Shown: piece by piece, positions 27,212-36,224 of the stretch
Numbering within the stretch: the first letter of the stretch is position 1
Layout of the letters: each line of letters opens with the position of its first letter
Assembly (NCBI GenBank): GCA_964512095.1
Contig: CAZEIH010000002.1
Location: 1-64,000, forward strand
Direction of reading: 5' to 3'
DNA length: 64,000 nucleotides
Origin: DTU013 sp964512095
Lineage (GTDB): Bacteria > Bacillota > Clostridia > Acetivibrionales > DTU013
Program-made: the position numbers and the translations under genes
The notes under the pieces: model-generated
The model's database searches: none
Told to the model about the DNA's origin: nothing
Seen by the model: the letters and a program-made list of their open reading frames with translations, nothing else

Positions 27212-28958
27212 TTATCGGCCCTCTTCATCTTGCTCCCTATCCCAATAGTCCTTGAATCGCATAAATGCTTTCTGCTCGCCGAAATTAAGAATATTATCAG
27301 AAAAATCTATAACATCACATTCTTCAGTTCCGGAAAACCTTGTACCACGTATTCCTCTTCCAATTATTTGTTCATACAGAATATTACTGTATATTGGTCT
27401 GCAAATCACTATATTACGCGTTTTTGGTGCATCAAAGCCTGTGGTTAGCACCCCATAGTTGAAAAGAAAATCAATGCTACCATTTTTAAACTCGCTAATA
27501 ACAATGCGCCTTTCTGTATTATTAGTATCTGAGGAAATACTTGCAGATTTTCTTCCAAGTGTATTCAAGATAGTTGATAAAAATATTGCATGGTTGACAC
27601 TACAAGCATATACCAATGTTGGCTGTCCTGTCTTTATTTTCATAAGTCTTTTGATGATTAATATGTTCCTCTTTGTATCTTGTGCCAATTGCTTAAGGTA
27701 TGCGGGACCATGCTCATTTTTTTCTTTTAACTCATTCAAGTCACTTTCACTCAATCGATATTCAAGTCCAGAGTTAACCACTATATGGTTTACTTTTGAA
27801 AGAAATTTCTGCTCCTTAAAGTATGCTATAGGATTCTCCTGATACTTCTTATCTCCTGAGAATTCAGGGGTTATAAGATTCATTTGAAACATCTCAACAA
27901 GCTTATCCATTTGGCTATCATCAAGAACAGTATTTCTACCTGGTGTAGCAGAAAGGCCGCATATTGGGAAAAGCTTCTCCTGAGTGGCAAGCTTAGCATA
28001 CTTAAGTAACTCATCATACATATATGTTGAAGCCCTGTGCGCCTCATCAATAATCATAGCCCCGGTATTTGCCAAAATATATAATACTCGTTTATCCGTA
28101 ATATTATAGTGTAGTTTATTTATACTTGCGACAATTACTCCACCTGAAAATTCTTCATCTTCCGGAAAGTTATATTTAGCGAAATACCTATAAACTTTTA
28201 AGGGCATAATAAACTCTGTATTTTCCCATAATGCCTTAATACAGCTAATACATTGCTCACACAGCTCTTCGCTTTGAGCTATCCATATCATATTTATTTT
28301 CATCAAACCTACGTTGCATCCACTCAAGAAATGCCTGAACTGCAACTCGGGTTTTCCCTCCACCGGTAGGCAACGATATCATGCATCTTGTTTTGTCCTC
28401 TTGATTGCCCAAAATACTAAGCAGTTTCTCTTTTATTTCAATCTGATATTCAACAAGAGATGGTACCTTTTCTTTAGGTTTGAAATTTTCCACTGAAGAC
28501 TTTTTCATTTCCCGATCAGTTGGCACCCCTGCGAGGATTTTCGGAAACCCTGCTGCCTCAATAAAATCATTGGCCCATCTCTTGCCTGAGTGCCATTTCT
28601 TTTCCGCCAATGGTTTTCGCATATAGGAGGCGGTAGTTATATTTTTTGTAGAATCAGGATACTTTGCATAAAGTAGCTTAACTTCAGAATCAAGCATTTT
28701 ATCTAGAATTTTCTTTCTTAAATCTCTTTTTATCTTCTCTCCACCTGAGAAAAGATTCGCCCCCTCTCTAGTAAGAATAAGCCTGCACAATTGCTTTTTG
28801 TCCAAATCACAATACTGTAATTCAGATAGTATTGCTTCAGTATTTGCTTTGTGTTTTCTCCCGTATAACTCGTTTAAGAAAGTGGTTGATATGTCATATT
28901 TTTTTAGCAGTAAATTAGTTGTAATTTTAATCTCTGCATTAGTCAAAGTATACCTCAT
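27212..28958 (-). pseudogene. Superfamily 2 DEAD/DEAH helicase, frameshifted
   Basis: Two overlapping frames make one helicase. The upstream frame (28958 to 28257) ends with Walker A LPTGGGKTRVAVQAFLEW and then drifts to a stop. The downstream frame holds motif Ia WIAQSEELCEQC, DEAH box IIDEAHRAS, motif III GLSATPGR and the C-terminal helicase domain with IIGRGIRG. A loss of two bases in the AT repeat near 28276-28292 (ATGATATGGATA) would explain the break. About 580 residues when joined. The N-terminal 150 residues are not a family I know. It could be a decayed defence or repair helicase, or an assembly error. Confidence 0.8.
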
Positions 28959-29263
28959 CTAACTCACCTCAATAGAATACTATTTTACTTGTAAATTCAT
29001 GCTGCCAGATTACACATTCATGTCATAACAGCATGAATACCTAACAAATATTAAATTCGACATGATATTGTATAATCCTTCAATTCTTGTAGTATTTGGA
29101 GAAAACATGTCGGCTATCGCTCTAGAATGCTGCTAAGTAGAATAATGTTATTGATGATCTTTCAAAACAAGAAATAAACCAGCTATTATTATATCACCAG
29201 TTATTGTATCTTTGGGCCATAAAAATAGCTTTGTAAGTCTCATTCTATCATAAAAGCGTGACG

Positions 29264-29319
29264 TAAATAAGGTGCCATAAATAAGGTGCCATAAATAAGG
29301 TGCCATAAATAAGGTGCCA
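29264..29319. repeat. Four 14-bp tandem repeats
   Basis: TAAATAAGGTGCCA occurs four times end to end, and the last copy forms the base of the palindrome that follows. The rest of 28959-29263 holds nothing I recognise. Confidence 0.92.
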
Positions 29320-29380
29320 GGCACGTCACATAGTCACTTATTGTATATGATAAGTGTCTATGTGACGTGCCTGGCACCTT
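29311..29380 (-). terminator. 30-bp near-perfect palindrome, probable terminator of the rubrerythrin gene
   Basis: Arms 29311-29340 and 29351-29380 pair with one mismatch around a 10-nt loop; the core is AAGGTGCCAGGCACGTCAC. T-runs lie on the plus side. It sits 15 nt past the fusion gene. The GGTGCCAGGCAC core is typical of clostridial REP-like elements. Confidence 0.75.
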
Positions 29381-29394
29381 TTTTCTTATTAATC

Positions 29395-30447
29395 TTAATA
29401 ATTTTCTTTTCGCACTTCGAAATAACTCTGTGGATGCATGCAAACAGGGCATATATCAGGAGCCTTCTTACCCATTACCAGATGCCCGCAGTTACGGCAT
29501 TCCCACATGGTTTCCTCAGATTTTTCAAATACCTTCTGCATTTCTACATTACTAAGAAGAGCACGATATCTTTCTTCGTGAGCCTTCTCGATAGCTGCTA
29601 CCATTCTAAACTGTGCAGCAAGTGCCACGAAGCCTTCTTCCTCAGCTTCTTTTGCAAAACGGTCGTACATATCAGTCCATTCATAGTTTTCACCTTCAGC
29701 TGCATGAAGTAGGTTCTCTGCAGTGTTTCCAAGCTCGCCAAGAGCCTTGAACCATAACTTAGCATGTTCTTTTTCGTTATTTGCAGTTTCTTCAAATATT
29801 GCAGAAATCTGTTGGTAGCCTTCTTTTTTTGCTACTGATGCAAAATAGGTATACTTGTTTCTTGCCTGTGATTCACCAGAAAACGCCTCCATAAGGTTCT
29901 TTTCAGTCTTTGTTCCTTTGATATTCATAGTTGACTCCCCTTTACTATTATTATTTATTTTAGACCTTTTAAGATTTTTCAATAGCTTCTCTACAGCTTC
30001 CAAAGGTAAGTCCTTTGGAGGATTTTGATGCATAGACTCCAGCAAATCTCTGACCTCATCGCTCTGAGGCAGCATAAATCCTGCTTCTCTCAGCAAATCC
30101 TCTGCCATAAGCCTATTAGATTTTGCAATCGCCTCAGCAAACTGTCGAGTAATTGAGTCATTACTTGATTTTGCTATATCATCAGCAATGCCTTCCTGCT
30201 CAACCTTGCTTTTAGCCAGTGAACGCAGGGGGCTTAATACAGAGTCTTCCTTTGACTGCTGGGGAGGATATTCAACAGGAACAAGAGAAATTGCTCCAGA
30301 AGGGCAAGCATCAACGCATACCCTGCAGCCTTCTATGCACTTGCTTACATCAATAATACTATTTTCTGTATCCGTGGCTCCTGTAGGACATACATAAAGG
30401 CACATACAGTCTTTTGTACACAGTCTTATATTTCTTACTGCTGGCAT
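29395..30447 (-). CDS. Ferredoxin-rubrerythrin fusion protein
   Basis: 350 residues in one frame. Residues 1-50 bind two [4Fe-4S] clusters (Cys 10, 14, 16, 20 and 37, 41, 44, 48); 60-165 is a helical spacer. From Met174 onward it is a complete rubrerythrin: diiron-site helices (FSGESQARNKYTYFASVA, NNEKEHAKLWF, AIEKAHEERY) and a C-terminal rubredoxin (WECRNCGHLV, ICPVCMHP). Rubrerythrin reduces hydrogen peroxide using electrons from rubredoxin or ferredoxin. Met174 (29928) has AAAGGGGAG about 7 nt upstream, so free rubrerythrin may also be made. Third gene of the PerR operon, 4 nt after the rubredoxin gene. Confidence 0.92.
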   Translation of the reverse strand: MPAVRNIRLCTKDCMCLYVCPTGATDTENSIIDVSKCIEGCRVCVDACPSGAISLVPVEYPPQQSKEDSVLSPLRSLAKSKVEQEGIADDIAKSSNDSITRQFAEAIAKSNRLMAEDLLREAGFMLPQSDEVRDLLESMHQNPPKDLPLEAVEKLLKNLKRSKINNNSKGESTMNIKGTKTEKNLMEAFSGESQARNKYTYFASVAKKEGYQQISAIFEETANNEKEHAKLWFKALGELGNTAENLLHAAEGENYEWTDMYDRFAKEAEEEGFVALAAQFRMVAAIEKAHEERYRALLSNVEMQKVFEKSEETMWECRNCGHLVMGKKAPDICPVCMHPQSYFEVRKENY

Positions 30448-30451
30448 ATTC

Positions 30452-31165
30452 TCATCTCCTCCCTATCTGCAATATTTTAAATTTGGGCACCTTGCATATC
30501 GGGCAAATCTCAGGCAAGTCATTGCCTACATACACAAAGCCACAAATGTCACACACATAAATCTTTTTATCTTCAAGCATTGCATTACCTTCTCTGGAGT
30601 ATCTTTCAAGAAGTGATCTAATTACCATGCTTACCTTCTCACTCCAAACAAGGGCCCTCAAAGCACCTCTGTCTTGCTTTGCCGAGGCTGCTGAATTAGC
30701 TTTTGGAAAACCATCGTCTAAATCAGATTTCAAGAGCTTTGTCCCATCCTCTAAATTCAGACCTCCTTGGACAACCACCTTGCTTTTGTAATAATCAGCG
30801 AGCTGGCTAAATGAATTCATATCTTCCGTAAGGTGTTGCTTCTCACAACCTCTTGCAAGGTTAGAGCATATTGCACTGAGTTCACCTGCCGAAAGCTCTC
30901 TTAAGCTTTCAAAGTCTTCTTCCTCATCAGCTTCAGTCTCGACGAAATCCACCTGGCCTATGGGCTGCTCCTTTGCCTGCTCTATCGGCTGTATATCCTG
31001 CTGCACCTTTACTTCCTCAAACACTGCCTTTGGTGCCCCACATAAAGGACAAACAAAATTATGCGGAACATCTTCCCACTTTGTTCCAGGAGCGATACCC
31101 TTTTCCGGCAATCCCACAGCTTCATCATATATAAAGCCACAAATTGAACACTTGAACTTACTCAT
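30452..31165 (-). CDS. Two-rubredoxin protein
   Basis: 237 residues. An N-terminal rubredoxin (Cys 6, 9, 39, 42; FKCSICGFIYDEAVG, FVCPLCGAP) and a short C-terminal rubredoxin-like knuckle (YVCDICGFVYVGNDLPEICP) flank an acidic linker and a helical middle. Likely an electron carrier feeding the rubrerythrin encoded next. The start ATG 31165 follows GGAGGG and overlaps perR by 8 nt. Confidence 0.9.
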   Translation of the reverse strand: MSKFKCSICGFIYDEAVGLPEKGIAPGTKWEDVPHNFVCPLCGAPKAVFEEVKVQQDIQPIEQAKEQPIGQVDFVETEADEEEDFESLRELSAGELSAICSNLARGCEKQHLTEDMNSFSQLADYYKSKVVVQGGLNLEDGTKLLKSDLDDGFPKANSAASAKQDRGALRALVWSEKVSMVIRSLLERYSREGNAMLEDKKIYVCDICGFVYVGNDLPEICPICKVPKFKILQIGRR

Positions 31166-31526
31166 TCGAACCCTCCTTTCCACATTTCTCGCATATATAT
31201 TTTAAATCAAATCCTACAATTTCAATTCCTGTTTGTTGTTGCAAATATTCGCATGAATTGGGAATGAATATGTCTGTTACTTCTCCACATTTCTGGCAAA
31301 TAAGGTGTTCATGGGGCTGTGCTGATTTATCAAATCTATCAGGTGAATTAGGAATCGTAATTCGACGAATTTCTCCAGCCTTTGTCATAAGGCCCAGATT
31401 TCTATACACGGTTCCTATGGCAATAGAAGGCATAGTTTGCTTGGCCTTCATATACATTTCTTCCGCAGTCATATGCTTTGAAGATTTAATAATAATCTCT
31501 GAAATCAGTTTTCTATATTTCGTCAA
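31158..31526 (-). CDS. perR: PerR/Fur-family peroxide-responsive repressor
   Basis: 122 residues: winged helix (LTKYRKLISEIIIKSSKHMT, TVYRNLGLM), then the dimerisation half with the structural zinc pairs CQKCGE and CEKCGK and a metal-sensing HEH (QPHEHLICQ). Peroxide oxidation of the bound iron should release DNA. I use TTG 31526, 6 nt from GAGGTG; GTG 31535 lies inside that site. Leads the rubredoxin/rubrerythrin operon and probably controls it. Fur or Zur activity cannot be excluded. Confidence 0.85.
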   Translation of the reverse strand: MTKYRKLISEIIIKSSKHMTAEEMYMKAKQTMPSIAIGTVYRNLGLMTKAGEIRRITIPNSPDRFDKSAQPHEHLICQKCGEVTDIFIPNSCEYLQQQTGIEIVGFDLKYICEKCGKEGSNE

Positions 31527-31569
31527 GCTAAACACCTCAAGTTACAATTAAGAATAGTTCTTGTTCCTG

Positions 31570-31616
31570 ATTGTATATTATGAATATTTAGTTGTCAACA
31601 AATAAATATTATTTAT
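31570..31616 (-). promoter_or_regulatory. Promoter and 7-1-7 Fur-family operator of the perR operon
   Basis: On the minus strand TTGACA (31598-31593) and TACAAT (31575-31570) stand 17 bp apart, a consensus vegetative promoter. Directly upstream lies a perfect 7-1-7 palindrome ATAAATA-T-TATTTAT (31602-31616), the spacing of a Per box. Autorepression is inferred. The remainder of the gap to 31881 shows no feature beyond the pyrophosphatase ribosome site. Confidence 0.75.
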
Positions 31617-31881
31617 CAAAACATATTTTCCATCAGTATAATTACCCTAAACATGAGAAACGAAACACATCATCTTAATTACCGGCAGAAACCCTGAGTG
31701 CTTCTATACATATTAACTGCAAATCAATTACATATTGCTATAAGATATGATAAACTAAATGCGGATAAAAAGTATGAGATACCAAAAGCTATTGTTCATT
31801 GTAGTGGTAGGCAAGGGTATCCGCTGACGGTAGCCGACAACAATGCGTTCTAAACTAAAAATAGTTATGGAAGGATAGACT

Positions 31882-32445
31882 ATGAAAACACAGAATAAAC
31901 TCGAAGGTAATTTTTCGAACGTATGGCACGATATATCTCCGAAGCGAATTAGTGCTGAAGACTTTTATGCGGTAGTGGAAATACAAAAGGGTTCCAAAAC
32001 CAAGTACGAGCTTGACAAGGCTACAGGCATGCTAGTCCTTGACCGTATCCTGTCTACCTCCACCCACTATCCTGCAAATTATGGTTTTATCCCCCTTACA
32101 TATGGAGATGACAAGGATCCCCTGGATGTATTAATCCTATGCTCTGAGCCTATCGTACCTATGACACTTGTTCGGTGTTACCCCATAGGAATGTTTTCCA
32201 TGATCGATAATGGCAGAAGGGACAGCAAGATTATTGCGATTCCCTTTACCGATCCAAGCTACAATGGCTACAAGGATGTTTCAGATTTACCCCGGCATAT
32301 TTCCCTCGAGATGACCCACTTTTTCAGCGTTTATAAGGAGCTCGAGGAAATACACACAGAGGTAACTGAGGTAGAAGGGCGCGAAAAAGCCATTCTAGCA
32401 ATTAATAGAGAAATAAATAACTATGCGGAAAAATTCTGCAAATAA
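31882..32445 (+). CDS. ppa: Soluble inorganic pyrophosphatase (family I)
   Basis: 187 residues; hydrolyses pyrophosphate from biosynthesis. The metal-binding signature is DDKDPLDVLI, with KYELDKATGMLVLDR and YPANYGFIP before it. Length is typical of bacterial family I enzymes. The start ATG follows GGAAGGATAGACT. Family I is less common than the DHH family II in clostridia. Monocistronic, 91 nt before an ABC exporter. Confidence 0.93.
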   Translation: MKTQNKLEGNFSNVWHDISPKRISAEDFYAVVEIQKGSKTKYELDKATGMLVLDRILSTSTHYPANYGFIPLTYGDDKDPLDVLILCSEPIVPMTLVRCYPIGMFSMIDNGRRDSKIIAIPFTDPSYNGYKDVSDLPRHISLEMTHFFSVYKELEEIHTEVTEVEGREKAILAINREINNYAEKFCK

Positions 32446-32536
32446 GTGCCAACCCTTACACCCCCTGTATTGTAGCTCATAAATCATGTTACAATATATA
32501 AGCTACATACAATAGACATATCTTCGGAGACTAGTA

Positions 32537-34312
32537 ATGAATAACTTGTTGATTTGTTTAAAAGGCTATATAAAAGAGAGCATTCTTGGTCCTCTGTTTA
32601 AACTGTTGGAAGCGTCTTTCGAATTGTTAATTCCTCTTATTATTAAAAGTATTGTAGATATTGGCATTGGACGAGCTGACAAAGGGCATATAATTAAGAT
32701 GTGTTTACTAATGGTGTTCCTTGGCATAATCGGAATGGCATGCGCAGTGACAGCCCAGTACTTCGCTGCCAAAGCATCAGTGGGCTTTGCCACGAAGCTA
32801 CGCCACGTTTTATTTAAGCATATTGGCCAGTTGTCTTATACAGAGTACGATACCCTTGGAACCTCCCGTATGATTACCCATATGACAAGTGATACAAACC
32901 AGGTACAATCCGGCATGAACCTGACCCTGCGCCTGCTTCTGCGTTCTCCATTTATTGTGATCGGCGCAATGATTATGGCATTTACTGTAGATAGTAAAGC
33001 AGCCCTTACCTTTGTGGTAGCAATTCCGGCACTGTCAATAATCGTTTTTGCTATCATGCTTTTCTCCATTCCCCTATACAAAAGGGTGCAGCAAAGGCTG
33101 GATGCGGTATTAAACTCCACAAGAGAAAACCTCACAGGCATTAGGGTGATCCGGGCTTTTCGCCTTGAAGAAAAGGAAGCATCTGAATTTGACACACGAC
33201 ACGAAGATCTAACTACAACACAGAAATTTGTTGGTAGAATTTCTGCACTGATGAATCCTTTGACCTACGTCGTTATTAACCTGGCAATTATCTGGCTTAT
33301 CAATATCGGCGCCATTCGGGTATCAGCAGGGTTACTTACCCAAGGTGCTGTTCTGGCACTCTACAACTATATGTCTCAAATCCTTGTTGAGCTCATAAAA
33401 TTCGCTAACCTGATTATCAGCATTACGAAGGCTGTAGCCAGTGGTAACCGAATCAGTGCAGTATTGGATATAAAGTCCAGCCTTGTGGAAAATGTACAAA
33501 ACGCTGCTACTCTATCAGCTATAACAAAACAAGTCCCTGACCTACAAGCTCAGGAGCAGCATGCCCAGTCTGAATATGCTGTAGAATTTCGTACTGTAGG
33601 ATTGCAGTACAAAAATGCAAGAGAAGAAGCCTTAACAAATATAGATTTCTCAGTGCGTCACTGCGAGGTAGTTGGTATCATCGGTGGCACAGGCTCTGGC
33701 AAATCCTCTTTGGTAAATATGATACCTAGGCTTTATGAGGCAACTACAGGTGAGGTTATTGTCTATGGCATCAATGTTAAAGATTATCCTATAAAATCCC
33801 TTCGTGAAAAAATTGGTATTGTACCCCAAAAGGCCATTCTTTTCAAAGGAAGCATCCGGGAAAATATGCACTTGGGAAAAAGAGATGCCACAGATGAAGA
33901 AATTATGGACGCCATTAATATGGCTCAGGCTGCCGATATTGTGGCACAAAAGGAAGACGGCCTGGATTTCATTATTGAGCAGGGAGGGAAAAATCTATCA
34001 GGCGGCCAACGTCAACGCTTTACCATAGCACGTGCCCTTGTAAAGAAGCCTGAGATTCTGATTCTAGATGACAGTGCATCCGCTCTTGACTTTGCAACTG
34101 ATGCCGCTCTTCGAAAGGCTCTGCGTGAAATGCCAGAAAAACCAACAGTTTTCATTGTCTCCCAGCGCACCTCCTCTATTCAACATGCCGATCAGATTAT
34201 CGTCTTGGATGATGGGCAAATTATTGGAATAGGCAAGCATAGTGACCTGCTTGAGGATTGTGAGGTATATAGGGAAATTTATGACTCACAATTCAGGAAG
34301 GAGGCAAGGTGA
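32537..34312 (+). CDS. ABC exporter half-transporter, degenerate ATPase site
   Basis: 591 residues: six-helix membrane domain (about 1-310) and ATPase domain (about 345-591) with Walker A GGTGSGKSS and signature LSGGQRQR. Walker B reads ILILDDSASALD, with Asp in place of the catalytic Glu, so this subunit probably forms the weak site of a heterodimer. Next gene starts one base after its stop, with its ribosome site inside this gene. Confidence 0.93.
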   Translation: MNNLLICLKGYIKESILGPLFKLLEASFELLIPLIIKSIVDIGIGRADKGHIIKMCLLMVFLGIIGMACAVTAQYFAAKASVGFATKLRHVLFKHIGQLSYTEYDTLGTSRMITHMTSDTNQVQSGMNLTLRLLLRSPFIVIGAMIMAFTVDSKAALTFVVAIPALSIIVFAIMLFSIPLYKRVQQRLDAVLNSTRENLTGIRVIRAFRLEEKEASEFDTRHEDLTTTQKFVGRISALMNPLTYVVINLAIIWLINIGAIRVSAGLLTQGAVLALYNYMSQILVELIKFANLIISITKAVASGNRISAVLDIKSSLVENVQNAATLSAITKQVPDLQAQEQHAQSEYAVEFRTVGLQYKNAREEALTNIDFSVRHCEVVGIIGGTGSGKSSLVNMIPRLYEATTGEVIVYGINVKDYPIKSLREKIGIVPQKAILFKGSIRENMHLGKRDATDEEIMDAINMAQAADIVAQKEDGLDFIIEQGGKNLSGGQRQRFTIARALVKKPEILILDDSASALDFATDAALRKALREMPEKPTVFIVSQRTSSIQHADQIIVLDDGQIIGIGKHSDLLEDCEVYREIYDSQFRKEAR

Positions 34313-34313
34313 T

Positions 34314-36098
34314 ATGAAGAGGAATAATGCCAAAAAGAGTATTAATACAGAGACACTTCGAAAAGTTCTTAAATACATTAGGGAATACCGCTCGCTCCTT
34401 CTGATATCAATTATCCTTGCTATCGTTACAGTAGCCTTGACCCTCTATGTGCCAATACTCATTGGTGATGCCATTGATAATATCATGGGACCGGATAATG
34501 TAAACTTTGTAGCAGTAGCCCAAATCCTTGTCAGAATCAGTGTTGTTGTTGGTATTAGTGCCCTTTTTCAATGGCTGATGAATATTATAAATAACAGTAT
34601 CACTTACCATGTCGTCCGTGATGTGCGTAAAAAGGCGTTTGAAAAAGTTTCAGTTTTGCCTCTGTCCAGTATTGATATTCGCCCACACGGTGAATTTGTT
34701 AGCCGTGTTATTGCTGATGTTGATCAATTTGCAGACGGACTCCTAATGGGCTTTTCCCAGCTTTTCACTGGCCTTGTTACAATTCTCGGAACACTTATTT
34801 TCATGCTAACAATTAATGTTAAGATTACTTTTATTGTTGTAATTCTTACACCACTTTCTCTCTTTGTAGCCAATTTCATAGCAAAGCGTACATATGCCAT
34901 GTTTAAGCTTCAATCCGAAACCCGCGGCGAACAAACCTCCCTTATAAACGAGATGATCGGTGATGCTAAAACAGTTCAAGCATTTTCCTACCAGAAGGAA
35001 GCACTTAAAAAGTTTGACGAAATCAACGGCAGATTGGAAAAAGCCTCACTTAGAGCAATATTCTTTTCATCCCTCACAAACCCCGGTACACGTTTTATCA
35101 ACAGCCTTGTTTACGCATCGGTTGCCCTTGCAGGTGCATTAACAGTTATTGGGGGAGATGTTGGCAGTAATGCAGGTAGTACTATGACCGTTGGCGGGCT
35201 TGCCATTTTCCTGAGCTATGCCAACCAATACACAAAGCCCTTTAATGAGATCTCCAGCGTGATCACCGAGCTACAAAATGCCCTTGCTTGTGCAGGACGA
35301 GTGTTTGAATTGATTGAGGAGCAGCCGCAAATTCCTGATATAGTGGATGCAATCAATCTTGAAAATGCCAGTGGTAACATTGATATCGATAAGGTGGCTT
35401 TCTCCTATGTTCCTCAGCGCCCCTTGATCCGTGATCTAAACCTGAAAGTAAAGCCTGGCCAGCGTGTGGCCATCGTCGGGCCTACAGGCAGCGGTAAAAC
35501 CACCGTCATTAATTTGCTTATGCGTTTTTATGATGTTAATTCCGGTAGCATAAAAGTTGAAGGCACAGATATTCGTGACATTACCCGAAAGAGCTTAAGA
35601 GGTAACTATGGCATGGTATTGCAGGATACGTGGCTGAAATCCGGCACTATTAGAGAAAACATAGCCATGGGTAAGCCCGATGCCCCAGATGCAGAAATTA
35701 TTACTGCAGCCAGGGCTGCTCATGCTCATGGCTTTATTAAGAGAATGCTTAAAGGCTATAATACCGTCATCAGTGAAGATGGAAGCAGCCTTTCCCAGGG
35801 GCAAAAGCAATTGCTCAGTATTGCCCGTATTATGCTTAGTTTGCCGCCGATGCTGATTCTGGACGAAGCAACCTCTTCCATCGATACCCGTACCGAGATC
35901 AAGATCCAGGAGGCCTTTGCAAAGCTAATGCAAGGTCGAACAAGCTTTATTGTTGCCCACCGTCTCTCCACCATCCGGGAAGCAGATGTGATTCTGGTAA
36001 TGAAGGACGGTGACATTATTGAGCAGGGTACCCACGATGAGCTGCTATTGCGGAAAGGCTTTTATGCTAATCTGTATAATAGTCAATTTGCCCTGTGA
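34314..36098 (+). CDS. ABC exporter half-transporter, catalytic partner
   Basis: 594 residues, the same membrane-ATPase layout. Walker A GPTGSGKTT, signature LSQGQKQLLSIAR (Gln for the second Gly), Walker B MLILDEATSSID with the catalytic Glu present. Together with the preceding gene this is a heterodimeric exporter of the BmrCD/TM287-288 type, usually exporting drugs or lipids. The start ATG 34314 (MKRNNAKK) follows GGAGGCAAGG; the longer open frame overlaps the previous gene. Confidence 0.93.
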   Translation: MKRNNAKKSINTETLRKVLKYIREYRSLLLISIILAIVTVALTLYVPILIGDAIDNIMGPDNVNFVAVAQILVRISVVVGISALFQWLMNIINNSITYHVVRDVRKKAFEKVSVLPLSSIDIRPHGEFVSRVIADVDQFADGLLMGFSQLFTGLVTILGTLIFMLTINVKITFIVVILTPLSLFVANFIAKRTYAMFKLQSETRGEQTSLINEMIGDAKTVQAFSYQKEALKKFDEINGRLEKASLRAIFFSSLTNPGTRFINSLVYASVALAGALTVIGGDVGSNAGSTMTVGGLAIFLSYANQYTKPFNEISSVITELQNALACAGRVFELIEEQPQIPDIVDAINLENASGNIDIDKVAFSYVPQRPLIRDLNLKVKPGQRVAIVGPTGSGKTTVINLLMRFYDVNSGSIKVEGTDIRDITRKSLRGNYGMVLQDTWLKSGTIRENIAMGKPDAPDAEIITAARAAHAHGFIKRMLKGYNTVISEDGSSLSQGQKQLLSIARIMLSLPPMLILDEATSSIDTRTEIKIQEAFAKLMQGRTSFIVAHRLSTIREADVILVMKDGDIIEQGTHDELLLRKGFYANLYNSQFAL

Positions 36099-36224
36099 AA
36101 ATGTTCATCTATCCATTAACATCGTAGAACCAACGGCATTAACACGCCGATTTTCTGGTGCCCCTTTGAGATCAGATACCGTGTAATATTATATCTGCCC
36201 TTCTCACTCCACCTGTACCGTAAG

